Assembly: GCF_947648125.1 (NCBI RefSeq)
Contig: NZ_CANSMR010000021.1
Coordinates: 1 to 64,000 of the forward strand
Source of the DNA: an uncultured Bradyrhizobium sp.
GTDB taxonomy: Bacteria; Pseudomonadota; Alphaproteobacteria; Rhizobiales; Xanthobacteraceae
Direction: 5' to 3'
Length of the DNA stretch: 64,000 bases
Shown here: positions 10,387-21,150 of the stretch, piece by piece
Numbering within the stretch: the first letter of the stretch is position 1
Layout of the letters: every line of letters starts with the position of its first letter
Position numbers and translations under genes: made by a program
The notes under the pieces: generated by a model
Told to the model about the DNA's origin: nothing
Seen by the model: the letters and a program-made list of their open reading frames with translations, nothing else
Databases searched by the model: none

Positions 10387-10690
10387 TCGATGTAGCAAGC
10401 GGCAATGGCTTCGTGACTGAAGCGCCGCATCATCGATGTTCTCAAGCAACGGGAAGGCTCGTCGCCGCTGGCGCGGCTGATCCCCTCGGATGACGGTGAC
10501 GCAGCCGGCGGCTGGCCGATCTGGCTGCTGCCGGTCAGAAGACCATCGCGCTCAATGCTCGAGAAGGCACGCCGGCAGATATCGTAGGTTTGGTTGGTAT
10601 GGGGAAAGGCGGTAGCCTTCCCCCATTACCCGACTTTGTGCGCTGAGCCGCAGTTTTCCACGAATAGGTGACGCCGCGCTGCGCACGCTG
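10387..10690. other. Gene-free 3' flank between convergent operons
   Basis: No open frame here has a credible start and Shine-Dalgarno sequence. One frame stays open from about 10423 to 10589, but it begins after a stop and resembles nothing I recognise, so it may be a decayed remnant. A stem-loop at 10596-10630 is listed separately. A wider inverted repeat pairs GTGCGC (10638-10643) with GCGCAC (10681-10686), just past the end of the neighbouring binding-protein gene. Confidence 0.5.
10596..10630. terminator. Stem-loop between convergent genes
   Basis: GGTATGGGGAAAGGC pairs with GCCTTCCCCCATTACC around a GGTA loop, giving about 14 bp with one bulge and one mismatch. It lies between the rightward sigma-factor gene and the leftward sugar-transport operon and could end transcription from either side. 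There is no T-tract, so it may be a transcript-end stabiliser rather than a strong intrinsic terminator. Confidence 0.5.
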
Positions 10691-11623
10691 CTACTTCAAC
10701 ATCGCCGCGACGTTGTCCTTTGTCACGACGTCGAGGCCGGTGTGGATGATCTCCGGCACCTTCTGGCCCTTCTTGATGGCAAGCAGCGTATCCATCGCCT
10801 TCTCGCCCATCTCGAACGGACGCTGGCCGATCAGCCCATTGGCATAACCCTCGTTCAGAAGCTCAAGCTGCATCCGGAGGGTGTCGGCCACGACGAGCGT
10901 GAACTTGCCTGCGTCGATCTCCTTCTTGCTCTTGCTGGCGAATGCCTTGAAGCCTTCCGGCGCGAACATCGGCCAGCCGCCGACCGGGATGATCGCAGCA
11001 AGGTCGGGAGTTGCGGTGCGCAGATCGGTCATCTGCTGAACGCCCAGCGCAGGGTCGTCGTTGCAGAAGGTCGGCGATCCCCCGACTTCGGTCCACTTCG
11101 AGCCCTTGAGTGCTTCGCGGACACCATCGACACGCTCGGCGAGGTTCGCCGCTCCCGGCCCGCCGGAGATCATCGCGTATTTGCCACCGTCGGGCCGGAG
11201 CTTCAGCAATTGCTTGCCGAGCGCGACGCCGAACTCCTTGTTGTCGGTGCCGATATAGGCAATCCGCTTCGAGCCAGGTGCGTCCGAGTCGAACGTGATG
11301 ACGGCGATGCCGGCCGCCGTCGCCGCCTCGATCGACTTGGTCATTGCGGCAACGTCGGCGACCGAGATGGCGAGGCCGTCCACCTTCTGGGTGATGAAGT
11401 CCTGGATGATCTGCGCTTGCGTCGCCGGCTCGTGTTCGACAGGACCCTTGTAGATGCATTCGATGTTGCCGAACTCCTTGGCGCGCTTCTGGCAGCCGTC
11501 GCGCGCGAAATCGAAGAACGGATTGTTCATCGCCTTGGGCACGATCACGAATTTGTAGCTCTGGGCAAGGCCGGGCGTCGCCATCATGGCGAGGACCGCG
11601 GCGGCTAGAAGTGTCTTCCTCAT
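10691..11623 (-). CDS. Sugar ABC transporter periplasmic substrate-binding protein
   Basis: The start at 11623 (MRKTLLAAAV) is set by GGAGGG six bases upstream and gives 310 residues; an in-frame codon five residues earlier lacks this. The first ~25 residues form a Sec signal peptide ending MMATPGLAQ. The mature protein is a RbsB-like periplasmic binding protein type 1: KAMNNPFFDFARDGCQ at the first ligand loop, TFDSDAPGSKRIAYIGTDN in the hinge region, and VVADTLRMQLELLNEG near the C-terminus. It is the last gene of ATPase-permease-binding protein, 96 bp after the permease. The set resembles the fructose-type FrcABC importer in having a single-domain ATPase, but sequence alone does not fix the sugar. 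Confidence 0.92.
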   Translation of the reverse strand: MRKTLLAAAVLAMMATPGLAQSYKFVIVPKAMNNPFFDFARDGCQKRAKEFGNIECIYKGPVEHEPATQAQIIQDFITQKVDGLAISVADVAAMTKSIEAATAAGIAVITFDSDAPGSKRIAYIGTDNKEFGVALGKQLLKLRPDGGKYAMISGGPGAANLAERVDGVREALKGSKWTEVGGSPTFCNDDPALGVQQMTDLRTATPDLAAIIPVGGWPMFAPEGFKAFASKSKKEIDAGKFTLVVADTLRMQLELLNEGYANGLIGQRPFEMGEKAMDTLLAIKKGQKVPEIIHTGLDVVTKDNVAAMLK

Positions 11624-11719
11624 TGCTTCCCTCCACATTTTTATTGTGCCTATTCCTCGAAATCAGCGGCTCCCGGAGACGGATAGGCGAACGTTCATGA
11701 TCCTCCGGGGACGAACTCG

Positions 11720-12802
11720 TCAGGCCATGCGCGAGCGGAGGCGATCGACCAGCACCGCTGCGATGATGATCACGCCCACCAAAGTCTGCTGCCAATAGGA
11801 GTTGACCTGCGCGAGCACGAGGCCGTTGCGGATCACCTCGAGCAGCACGCAGCCGACGATGGCTCCGAGCGGACCGCCGGCGCCGCCGGCGAGATTGGCA
11901 CCGCCGATGACGGCGGCCGCAATGACGTTGAGCTCGTAGGACGTCGCCATGTTTGCCGGCGCCGATCCCAGCCAGCCGCAGATGATGATGCCTTGCAGAC
12001 CCGCCGCGAGCGCGCAGATCACGTAGATCTCGATCTTCACCCGCACGACCGAAATACCGGTCAGCGCCGCCGCCTTCTCATTGCCGCCAACGGCAAAGAC
12101 GTGACGGCCGAAACTGGTGTGGTGCAGCACAACCGCCATCGCCACTGCGAGAACGACGAGGTAGATGAACGGCGTGGGCATACCGAACACGACGCCCGAC
12201 GTCAGCGTGTAGAAATAACTGGCTTCGGGGCCGCTGGGAAAGCTGCCGCGGCCGTTGGAGACGACGTAGCCGAGGCCACGCACGATCGAGAGCATGCCGA
12301 GCGTGGTGACGAAGGGCGACAGCCCGAGCACCGCGATGCAGAAGCCATTGGCGAGGCCGACGATCAGCGCGACGCCGAGTCCTGCCAGGATCGAGACGAG
12401 TAGAATCAATCCGGGCACATTGGCGATCACGGTCTTGCCGTCGCCGGCCAGATGCACGAACCAGTCCGCGCCGGGCATGCCCGGTGTCGAGATGTGCGTC
12501 ATGACCATCGAGGTGATCATCGCGGAAAAGCACATCATCGAGCCCACCGAGAGATCGATGCCGCCCGTGATGATGACGAAGGTCACGCCGAGCGTGGCGA
12601 TGGCGATGAACGAAAAATTCTTCGCCACATTCTGTATGTTGCCCTCGGTGAGGAAATAGGGGCTGGCGAAGTTCATCACCACGAACAGCGCCACCAGCGC
12701 GAGCAGGACGTAGCCGGTCTGCGAGGCAAACAAGCCGCTCTGCCACCATTTGGCTTTTCCGACATTGGTGAAGGTGATGGGAGATTCCAGGGGCGTGGCC
12801 AT
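11720..12802 (-). CDS. Sugar ABC transporter permease (RbsC/FrcC-like)
   Basis: A 360-residue inner-membrane protein with eight to ten hydrophobic segments. It carries the family's LGVTFVIITGGIDLSVGSMM block near residue 75 and the cytoplasmic GGNEKAAALTGISVVRVKIE coupling loop near residue 240, which contacts the ATPase. The ATG at 12802 is preferred over a GTG one codon earlier, because AGGAGG then sits seven bases upstream. That Shine-Dalgarno sequence lies inside the last codons of the ATPase gene, whose TGA overlaps this start, so the two are translationally coupled. It would form the homodimeric channel for the binding protein encoded next. Confidence 0.92.
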   Translation of the reverse strand: MATPLESPITFTNVGKAKWWQSGLFASQTGYVLLALVALFVVMNFASPYFLTEGNIQNVAKNFSFIAIATLGVTFVIITGGIDLSVGSMMCFSAMITSMVMTHISTPGMPGADWFVHLAGDGKTVIANVPGLILLVSILAGLGVALIVGLANGFCIAVLGLSPFVTTLGMLSIVRGLGYVVSNGRGSFPSGPEASYFYTLTSGVVFGMPTPFIYLVVLAVAMAVVLHHTSFGRHVFAVGGNEKAAALTGISVVRVKIEIYVICALAAGLQGIIICGWLGSAPANMATSYELNVIAAAVIGGANLAGGAGGPLGAIVGCVLLEVIRNGLVLAQVNSYWQQTLVGVIIIAAVLVDRLRSRMA

Positions 12803-13566
12803 CACGCAGCCTCCTTCGCTCCCGTGATGAGGGAGGTGACTTCCTCGGGGCTGGTGTCGCCGATCGCCTTGTCGGCGCGTTTCTCGCCGCGGCGCATGAC
12901 GACGACGCGGTCGCAGACCGCGAACACGTCGGGCATGCGGTGCGAGATCAGCATCACCGCGACACCCTGTTCCTTCAGGCGATGGATCAGGCTTAACACC
13001 TGCTCGACCTGGCGGACCGAGATCGCGGCCGTCGGCTCGTCCATCATCACGAGCTTGGCATTGGAGAGCCGCGTCCGCGCGATCGCGACCGCCTGACGCT
13101 GGCCGCCCGACATCTGTCTGACGAGGTCGTGCGGACGGGTCTCCGAACGCAGCTCGCCGAACAGCTCCAGCGCGCGCGCCGCCATCGCCTTGTGGTCGAG
13201 CAAGGCGAACGGACCAAGCTTGCGCTTGAGCTCACGGCCGAGGAAGACATTGGCCGCTGCCGTGAGATTGTCGGCGAGCGCGAGGTCCTGATAGACCACT
13301 TCGATGCCGATCGCGCGGGCATCGATCGGACGGGCGAAATGAACCGGCTTGCCGTCAAAGCGGATCTCGCCGTGGCTTGGCGGGAAATTGCCGGCGATGA
13401 TCTTGACCAGCGTCGACTTGCCGGCGCCGTTATCTCCCATCAGGCCGACCACCTCGCCAGGGGAAACGCGCAGGTCGACGCCATGCAACGCGCGAATGGC
13501 GCCGAACTCTTTCCCGATGCCCTTCAGCTCCAGGACCGCTAGCCCGGCGTCGTGAGGGGTCACCAT
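12802..13566 (-). CDS. Sugar ABC transporter ATP-binding protein, single-domain (FrcA-like)
   Basis: A 254-residue ATPase with one nucleotide-binding domain: Walker A GDNGAGKST near residue 44, signature MSGGQRQAVAIARTRL near 150, Walker B LVMMDEPTAAIS near 170, and H-loop LISHRMPDV near 204. Most importers of the ribose/galactose family use a ~500-residue fused double ATPase, as at 16243-17769. The single-domain form is typical of the FrcA branch and would work as a homodimer on the permease. It lies 39 bp after the OprB porin stop, so porin and importer are probably one transcript. Confidence 0.92.
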   Translation of the reverse strand: MVTPHDAGLAVLELKGIGKEFGAIRALHGVDLRVSPGEVVGLMGDNGAGKSTLVKIIAGNFPPSHGEIRFDGKPVHFARPIDARAIGIEVVYQDLALADNLTAAANVFLGRELKRKLGPFALLDHKAMAARALELFGELRSETRPHDLVRQMSGGQRQAVAIARTRLSNAKLVMMDEPTAAISVRQVEQVLSLIHRLKEQGVAVMLISHRMPDVFAVCDRVVVMRRGEKRADKAIGDTSPEEVTSLITGAKEAA

Positions 13567-13605
13567 GGCTGGCCTCGCTCAGGCATGCTGGCAAACCCCT
13601 CCAAC

Positions 13606-14955
13606 TCAGAAGTGCACCAGCGTGCGCAGACCAAGGACCCAGGCATTCTCGGTCTTGATGCCGGCGGCATTGTAGCCGCGCCCGCCGGGATTGATCACGT
13701 ACTGGGCGTCGAACTTGAGGTTCATCCAGCCGGTCGCCTGCCAGCCGTACCAGGCTTCGATCGGAACTTCGTTTCCGCCCGCATTCAGGGTGAGCGCAGC
13801 CGAATTCACGTGGGTCGTACCGACCGCGAAACCGACTTCGTCTTCGGGGCGCCAGGAGAACGTTCCGGTGTGCCTGAAGCCCAAGGCGACCTGATAGTCC
13901 TGATACGACGTCCGGTGATCGGCGACGGTCGTGTTGAGGAACACGTACCAACCCTGTGCCTTTGCACCCTCAACGGTCAGCCGCTGCAGGATCGACTCAT
14001 AGACGCCATAGCGGCCGCGTTGATCGCCCAGGTTCTGGTCGGAGACGCCGCCGATGCCGGGGGCGATCGCGATGATACCGGGGAGGCCGCCGTCGATCGT
14101 CGACGCGCTGTCATACCAGCCGCCGAAGCGCCAGGTCCCGTTCAGGGGGCCGCTCGGCGCCCAGACCACCTCGACCGGCACCAGCACGCCCGAGGCCCGG
14201 CTCGAGCCGGGGACGCCCGGCAGGAAGTAAGTCGCGGAGTCCGACGTCGTCAGATAGTTCGGATTGGCGTCGTAGACGCCGACCGAGAGCTGCCATTCCT
14301 TGGTGAAGTTGTAGTGTGCGACACCGGCCCATTGGCTGACCGGCCAGTTGTAGATGTAGCCACCCTGGATGTTGCCGGGCTGACCGCCGCAGAACGTCAG
14401 GTTGATGAACTCGCACAGGCCGAAGAAGAAGTCCGAGCCGACCGGAAGACGGCCGCCCTTGAGTTCAAGGCGGTCATCGAACAGTTTCTGCGAATAGTAG
14501 AGTTCGGTCAGGCGAAGAATGCTGCCGCGGCCGAATACTTCGTTGGTCAGCTGCAAGGCCGGAATGCCCGCTTCGTCGTTCAGGTTGCGGCCGAAGCGGT
14601 CGACCAGCGTGAGGCCGACCGTACCGCCCTGAATGCCGGCAAGCTTCGCCATATCGAACTTGGCTTGAAAGAACAGCTGTCCGGCTTGGGTCGCGGTGTT
14701 CCTGTTGCCACCCGACAAATTGCCGACGGCCTCGTCGCCCAGCGTCAGGGCCAGCGAGATACCCCGCTCCTTCAGCTGCGTCCTGCCAAGATCGCCGAAC
14801 AGATAGGGCCTGGTCCAGAAATCATCGGTCTCCGTGTAAGGCACAGGCGGAGCTTTGGTTAAAAGATCGGCTGCATGCGCGCCGCCCCCGAATAGAGATG
14901 ACAAGGCGATCCCCACGCCGCACGCCCACGCGGTGCTCACAGACCTAAGTGACAT
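13606..14955 (-). CDS. Carbohydrate porin, OprB family
   Basis: The start at 14955 (MSLRSVSTAW) follows GGGAG at an eight-base spacing and gives 449 residues; the longer frame adds 28 residues with no signal character. A signal peptide ends at GGGAHA, and the mature protein starts AADLLTKAPPVPYTETDDFWTRPYL. The rest alternates short aromatic-rich beta strands and turns (LFFQAKFDMA, GWYVFLNTT, WMNLKFDAQYVINPGGRG) and ends in Phe (LRTLVHF), the usual recognition signal for BAM insertion. By family it is a 16-18-strand outer-membrane channel for sugars. Its place between two sugar importers suggests that it feeds both periplasmic binding proteins. Confidence 0.88.
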   Translation of the reverse strand: MSLRSVSTAWACGVGIALSSLFGGGAHAADLLTKAPPVPYTETDDFWTRPYLFGDLGRTQLKERGISLALTLGDEAVGNLSGGNRNTATQAGQLFFQAKFDMAKLAGIQGGTVGLTLVDRFGRNLNDEAGIPALQLTNEVFGRGSILRLTELYYSQKLFDDRLELKGGRLPVGSDFFFGLCEFINLTFCGGQPGNIQGGYIYNWPVSQWAGVAHYNFTKEWQLSVGVYDANPNYLTTSDSATYFLPGVPGSSRASGVLVPVEVVWAPSGPLNGTWRFGGWYDSASTIDGGLPGIIAIAPGIGGVSDQNLGDQRGRYGVYESILQRLTVEGAKAQGWYVFLNTTVADHRTSYQDYQVALGFRHTGTFSWRPEDEVGFAVGTTHVNSAALTLNAGGNEVPIEAWYGWQATGWMNLKFDAQYVINPGGRGYNAAGIKTENAWVLGLRTLVHF

Positions 14956-15131
14956 TTTCTGCACTCCCAGCGTCCCCGGCTTTGTCCATTTGTGTCGCGT
15001 CCCCGCCCAAAGCCCTTTAGCCGGAACGCGCCCCGTCAATGTACCGATCCATCAACTTGAGATAGAAATCGCGCACACGGCAAAGCAACCTTGCACGTCG
15101 AACTCTCCCTCAAATTCTCCTCCTCAAGTCG

Positions 15132-15163
15132 CCGCGACCATGTTTGCCGCTCCCCGGTCGCGG
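15132..15163 (-). terminator. Stem-loop after the first sugar importer
   Basis: CCGCGACC (15132-15139) and GGTCGCGG (15156-15163) form a perfect 8-bp stem with a 16-base loop, 21 bases past the permease stop. It lies in the 229-bp gap before the porin gene, which otherwise holds only the porin promoter region. There is no T-tract, so it may attenuate or protect the transcript. Confidence 0.4.
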
Positions 15164-15184
15164 TGTTTCCTTATCGCGTCGTCG

Positions 15185-16242
15185 TCATGCCTGCTCGCCC
15201 GTACTTGTCCGTACCGCAGCTGCGCCGAGCGTCGATGTGCCATGCTTTCCCTGCGCAGGTGTCGCTTTCGGCGCCGTGCGGGCGAGGCCGGCCAGCGCGG
15301 CCTTGCGCCGCCGCCGGGCCTGCAACTGCTGATCCGCCAGCACGCCGATCAGAATCACGGTTCCCATCACCGCGAAGTTCAGGGAGTTCGGAATGCCGAG
15401 GATGTTCACGAGGTTCTGCAGCACCTGCAGCAGCGCGGTGCCCAGCACGATACCGAGAATCGAGCCTTCGCCGCCGCGCAGGCTGCAGCCGCCGAGGACG
15501 GCCGCCGCGATCGCATAGAGTTCGTAGAAATTGCCGAACGAACTCGGAGAGACCGAGTTGGTGTAGAAGACGAACATCACGGTCGAGACGCCGGCGAGGC
15601 CGCCGCTGATGACATAGGCGGTCGCGATCACGAGATTCGTTCTGATGCCGGAGTAGCGCGCCGCTTCCTCGTTCTTGCCTACGGCATAAAGCCAGCGTCC
15701 GTAGACCGAACGGTGCAGCAGCACGCCGAGGATCACCGCAAGGATGATCAGGAAGATGAAGGTGTTCGGAATGCCCGCGACATTGCCGGAGGCGATGTTG
15801 CTCAGCGTGCTGGCCTCATCGCCGTAGCCGAAGCCGCGCGTCGAATCGCTGGTGTAGTAGCGCGCGGCGCCGCGATAGATCAGCAGCCCGCACAGCGTCA
15901 CGATGAAGGGCTGCATCTTCAGCCGGGTGATCAGGAAACCCTGAATGCCGCCCAGCGCAAGCCCGCCCATGAGGACCAGCAACAGCGCGAAGGGCCAGGG
16001 CACCTGATACGTCGTCAGAAGGTCGATGAAGACGACGCCAAGCAGCGCGAACATCGAGCCGAGCGAAAGATCGATGCCTCCGGTGATGATGACTAATCCT
16101 TCGCCCAGCGCGAACACACCGAACAGGCCGATCAAATTGGCCATGTTCAGCAGGTTCACGAACGACAGGAAGGCCGGATTGATCGCGCCGGTGATGGCGG
16201 AGATCACCGCCAGCAGCAAGAACAGGCCGAGTTCCTTCTTCA

Positions 16243-16246
<4 letters not shown>
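15185..16246 (-). CDS. Sugar ABC transporter permease (RbsC-like)
   Basis: A 353-residue polytopic membrane protein with the family block GLVIITGGIDLSLGSMFALL near residue 50 and the coupling loop VGKNEEAARYSGIRTNLVI near 190. Its ATG overlaps the TGA of the ATPase gene as ATGA, so translation is coupled. The last ~40 residues are a basic, Ala/Thr-rich cytoplasmic tail (ARRRRKAALAGLARTAPK) longer than in most RbsC proteins. Partners are the double ATPase and the binding protein upstream. Confidence 0.92.
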
Positions 16247-17769
<1,523 letters not shown>

Positions 17770-17789
17770 TCGGCATGTCCTCCTGAAGC

Positions 17790-17818
17790 CCGCCCGGCGG
17801 CCTGTGGCGGCCGGGCGG
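17790..17818 (-). terminator. Intercistronic stem-loop after the binding-protein gene
   Basis: CCGCCCGGC (17790-17798) pairs with GCCGGGCGG (17810-17818), and the stem continues inward with GCC/GGC around a TGT loop after one G-G mismatch. It starts 15 bases past the binding-protein stop and ends just before the ATPase gene. Hairpins at this place in importer operons commonly raise the yield of binding protein relative to membrane components; that role is inferred. Confidence 0.6.
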
Positions 17819-17833
17819 TGAAGCCGACTGAAG

Positions 17834-18799
17834 TTACTTCTTCAGCAATTCCTTCAGTTGCCCGGCGAACTCCGCGACGTTGGTCTTGCTGATTACCTTG
17901 GTCGGCACGATCAGCTTGCTGTCCTTCGGAATCCAGGACTTGTCGCCGTTCAGCGTCTTGATGATGTTGGTGGCGGAGAGATAACCGAACTCGTAGGGCT
18001 GCTGCACGACCGTGGATTCGATCGTGCCGTCGGAAATGCCCCGCAGCGTCCGCTGGTCCTCGTCGAAGCCGACGATCTTCACCTTGCCGGCCTTGCCCGC
18101 GGCCTTCACCGCATCATAGATCAGCGGGGTCTCGTAGCTCCACAGGCCGGAGAGCAGTGCGATGTCGGGATATTTGACGAGCACGTTCTCCATGTTCGCC
18201 TTGGCCTTAGCAAAGTCCACCTGGTCGGTGAACACGTCGACCAGCTCGACCTTGGTGCCGGTGATCGATTCCTTGATGCCCTGTACCCGCTCGCGGGCGT
18301 TGTCGGCGTCCATCGTTCCAACGAACAGCGCGATCTTGCCGCCGTTCGGCAGCGCCTTCTTGATCTCCTCGCCGGCCTGCCGTCCGGCCGCGACGTTGTC
18401 GGTGCCGATATAGGCGAGACGGTTGCTCTGCGGTGCGTCACTGTCCGTCGTGATCAGCACGGTCTTGGCCGCGACCTTGTTGAGTTCTTCGGTTGCATGC
18501 GGCGCATCGTCGACCGAGATCGAGATGCCGGCGACGCCGCGCACCAGGAGGTCGTCCAACTCGCGCCGCTGGCCAGCCGCGGTGCCTTCGTTGGTGACGA
18601 TCAACTCGATATTGTATTCCGGGTGCTCTTTTTGCGCCTTCTCAAGCCCGCGGCCCGCGATGGTCCAGAAGTCGGCTGCGACGTTGGTCACCAGCGCGAT
18701 GGTCTTTTTCTGCTGCGCCTGTGCTATCCCCGTTACCATCGCGAACGCGGCTGCGCCCGCCAACAGCGGCACGATCAATCTTTTCATTGAGTCATTCAT
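17834..18799 (-). CDS. Sugar ABC transporter periplasmic substrate-binding protein (RbsB-like)
   Basis: The start at 18799 (MNDSMKRLIV) is preferred because AGGGAGG lies five bases upstream; it gives 321 residues. A signal peptide ends MVTGIAQAQ. The mature protein is a type 1 periplasmic binding protein: ALVTNVAADFWTIAGRGLEKA at the first lobe, ITTDSDAPQSNRLAYIGTDN in the hinge, and GFDEDQRTLRGISDGTIESTVVQQPYEFGY in the second lobe. Those last features are typical of ribose and xylose-type binders. It is the first gene of the leftward operon and diverges from the ROK regulator across a 241-bp intergenic region, so it is probably controlled by it. Confidence 0.93.
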   Translation of the reverse strand: MNDSMKRLIVPLLAGAAAFAMVTGIAQAQQKKTIALVTNVAADFWTIAGRGLEKAQKEHPEYNIELIVTNEGTAAGQRRELDDLLVRGVAGISISVDDAPHATEELNKVAAKTVLITTDSDAPQSNRLAYIGTDNVAAGRQAGEEIKKALPNGGKIALFVGTMDADNARERVQGIKESITGTKVELVDVFTDQVDFAKAKANMENVLVKYPDIALLSGLWSYETPLIYDAVKAAGKAGKVKIVGFDEDQRTLRGISDGTIESTVVQQPYEFGYLSATNIIKTLNGDKSWIPKDSKLIVPTKVISKTNVAEFAGQLKELLKK

Positions 18800-18875
18800 A
18801 TGCACCTCCCTGTCGACACCCCCGGTGAGGGGATTTCACGCTTGGCGCTTTTCACGCCTTATTTTATTCACGTAA

Positions 18876-18887
18876 CTAATAAATTAG
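18876..18887. promoter_or_regulatory. Candidate ROK-regulator operator
   Basis: CTAAT-AA-ATTAG is a perfect 5+2+5 palindrome in a markedly AT-rich patch between the divergent binding-protein gene and ROK gene, 77 bp before the former. Alphaproteobacterial ROK repressors (XylR/NagC type) are known to bind AT-rich TTAGT-type inverted repeats. The assignment rests on form and position only. Confidence 0.45.
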
Positions 18888-19040
18888 CGCGACAAAATGT
18901 CCAGTCAAGGATGTTCATGTTTAGGACTTCACGCAATAATAGTGAGAAGGTGATGTATTTCCGCCGCTACCTGCGCTTTTTGGCCAACATCTGAGTTGTA
19001 TCCGTTGAATAATTTCATCAAGCGAATTAAAAAAGCCGGC

Positions 19041-20312
19041 ATGAATGAGCAGTCCGAACCGCTGAGACGTGCTTCAAGTCTGGCCCGCGGATCGAACCGC
19101 GGCCGTCTCGTCGAGGTCTTGCGGCGTCAGGGGCCATTGCCGCGCGTCGAGCTCGCCCGCAGCACCGGGCTGAGCTTTCCGGCCATTTCGGCCATCACGT
19201 CGAAGCTGATGGCGGAAGACCTGCTGTGCGAAGCCGTGACGGATGCAGCGACGTCGTGGCCGGACGATACCGATGAAGAGGATGCGGATGGGCTGAACGG
19301 CCGCCGCCGCGGCCGGCCGGCGGTCCTGCTGACCCTCAACCCCGAGTTTGGCCGCATCATCGCCGTCTCGCTGCGCATGAACCTGATCGAAACATTGATC
19401 GCCGACTTCAGCGGCGCTGCCCTGGCGCAATCGCGGCTCGAACTCACGACCCGTGGGCTCGATGCGGGCGGGTTGTGCGATCTCGTGATCGCGCAGATCG
19501 AGGCCATGCTCGATGCGACGGCCACGCCGCGGCATCGGTTGCTTGGAATCGGGATCGCGCTGCAGGGCATCGTCGATGCCGACACCGGCCGGCATCTGTG
19601 GAGCCCGGCGCTGTCGATCACCGACGTCGATCTGGCGACGCCGGTCCGTGAGGCATTCGGCGTCGAGGTCGTGATGGCGAACGACGCGGTCGCGGTGGCG
19701 CTGGCCCTCGTGGCCGCCGAGCCGGCGCTGGCGCAGGGCCTCACGGCGACGCTCATGGTTGGTCACGGCATCGGCATGGGCATCGTTGTCGACGGTGAAG
19801 CACGCTGGGGGGCCGGCGCGGGCAGCGAGATCGGCCATGTCAAGTTGACGCCGAACGGCCCGCAATGCCGCTGCGGTCAGCGCGGCTGCATCGAGGCCCA
19901 TCTCGCCGACTATGCGCTCTATCGCGACGCCCGCACCTTTCTCGATTTGCCACCGGCGGTGTCGCAGCAACCATCGGAGGCGCAGATGGCTCTGTTGCGT
20001 GCGCGGGCACGCGCCGGCGATCCCCGTCTCGAGCAGCTATTCCGGCAGGCCGGCCATGCGCTTGCCGAGGCGGTCGCCACGACGATCTCGGTGCTGCGCC
20101 CGCATCATTTGATCCTCGCAGGTCCTGGCCTGCAGGCGTTCGACATGATGCGCGCTGCCTATGAGGAGCGGCTCGAGCAGGCGGTGTTGCCGTGGCTGCT
20201 CAAGTCCACCGCGATCCATGTGCGTCCAAGCGAGTCGGCGACGATTGTCGACGGCATGGTGCGGCGGACGCTGCGGGTGGTGGACCGAAACTACATGGAG
20301 ACGACCGAGTGA
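19041..20312 (+). CDS. ROK-family transcriptional regulator
   Basis: The ATG at 19041 (MNEQSEPLRR) gives 423 residues; a TTG 45 bases earlier is possible, and neither has a clear Shine-Dalgarno sequence. Residues ~12-65 form a winged helix-turn-helix (GPLPRVELARSTGLSFPAIS). After an acidic linker with NGRRRGRP comes a ROK sugar-kinase-like domain with the zinc-site motif CRCGQRGCIEAH near residue 275. Unlike true kinases it also has the N-terminal DNA-binding part, so it is a repressor-type regulator that senses a sugar. It diverges from the sugar-importer operon and is followed by the SDR gene, which suggests control of both. Confidence 0.92.
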   Translation: MNEQSEPLRRASSLARGSNRGRLVEVLRRQGPLPRVELARSTGLSFPAISAITSKLMAEDLLCEAVTDAATSWPDDTDEEDADGLNGRRRGRPAVLLTLNPEFGRIIAVSLRMNLIETLIADFSGAALAQSRLELTTRGLDAGGLCDLVIAQIEAMLDATATPRHRLLGIGIALQGIVDADTGRHLWSPALSITDVDLATPVREAFGVEVVMANDAVAVALALVAAEPALAQGLTATLMVGHGIGMGIVVDGEARWGAGAGSEIGHVKLTPNGPQCRCGQRGCIEAHLADYALYRDARTFLDLPPAVSQQPSEAQMALLRARARAGDPRLEQLFRQAGHALAEAVATTISVLRPHHLILAGPGLQAFDMMRAAYEERLEQAVLPWLLKSTAIHVRPSESATIVDGMVRRTLRVVDRNYMETTE

Positions 20313-20385
20313 ACCTCGGGGGCTGTGGCTCCTGGCTTGAGCCGCAGCAACGCAACCGACGCGCTTCAGGCGCCAAAGCGAGAGA

Positions 20386-21150
20386 ATGCCAATGCAGGGT
20401 GCCATCTATCCAAGCCTCAAGGACCGGACCGTCCTGGTAACCGGCGGCGGTTCCGGCATCGGCGAGGCCATTGTCCGCCAGTTCATCGGTCAAGGCGCAA
20501 GGGTCGGATTCATCGATATCGATGTGACGTCCTCGGAGCAGCTGCTGTCCGATTTGGGAGCGCATGCCCGCGTGCACTTCGAACACGCCGATCTGCGCGA
20601 CATCGGCGCGCTGCGACGCGCGGTTGCCGGCATCCGCGAGGCGCTCGGGCCGATCACCATTCTGGTCAACAATGCGGCGCGCGACGACCGTCACGCGATC
20701 GAGGACGTGACACCGGAATTCTGGGACGAGCGGATCGCCGTCAACCTGAAGCATCAGTTCTTCAGCGCCCAGGCGGTCGCACCGGACATGAAACAGGCAG
20801 GGGGCGGTTCGATCGTCAACATCGGCTCGGTGAGCTGGGTGATCGGTCAGGGCAACATGCCCTGCTACACCACGGCGAAATCAGCGGTTCAGGGCCTCAC
20901 CCGCGCGCTGGCCCGCGATCTCGGGCCGCACAACGTGCGGGTCAACTCCATCCTGCCCGGATGGATCATGACCCGGCGACAGCAGGATCTGTGGTTGACG
21001 CCCGAAGGTGTGGCCGAGCTGATGCAGCGCCAATGTCTCAAGCGCAAGCTCGTGCCCGATGACATCGCCCGCGTCGTCCTGTTTTTCGCCGCCGACGACA
21101 GCGGCGCCTGCACCAATCAGAGCCACATCGTCGACGGCGGCTGGGTCTAA
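20386..21150 (+). CDS. SDR-family NAD(P)-dependent oxidoreductase
   Basis: A 254-residue short-chain dehydrogenase. It has the nucleotide motif TGGGSGIGEA near residue 19, a conserved NNAAR near 92, the catalytic Ser in NIGSVSW near 145, and Tyr-Lys in YTTAK near 164. An acidic residue after the second strand (FIDIDV) favours NAD over NADP. The C-terminal block NQSHIVDGGWV is typical of sugar and polyol dehydrogenases. A second ATG two codons on is an equal start candidate. It lies 73 bp after the ROK gene in the same direction and may oxidise the sugar brought in by the neighbouring importers; the substrate is not determined. Confidence 0.9.
   Translation: MPMQGAIYPSLKDRTVLVTGGGSGIGEAIVRQFIGQGARVGFIDIDVTSSEQLLSDLGAHARVHFEHADLRDIGALRRAVAGIREALGPITILVNNAARDDRHAIEDVTPEFWDERIAVNLKHQFFSAQAVAPDMKQAGGGSIVNIGSVSWVIGQGNMPCYTTAKSAVQGLTRALARDLGPHNVRVNSILPGWIMTRRQQDLWLTPEGVAELMQRQCLKRKLVPDDIARVVLFFAADDSGACTNQSHIVDGGWV

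Noticed and set aside
10423-10589. A possible fecR start or short gene after the sigma factor
   Set aside because: The open stretch has no proper start codon or Shine-Dalgarno sequence, and its translation does not resemble FecR.
14855-16096. A 413-codon + strand frame over the porin leader and permease
   Set aside because: It is antisense to the RbsC-like permease, and its start lies inside the porin gene; no recognisable domain.
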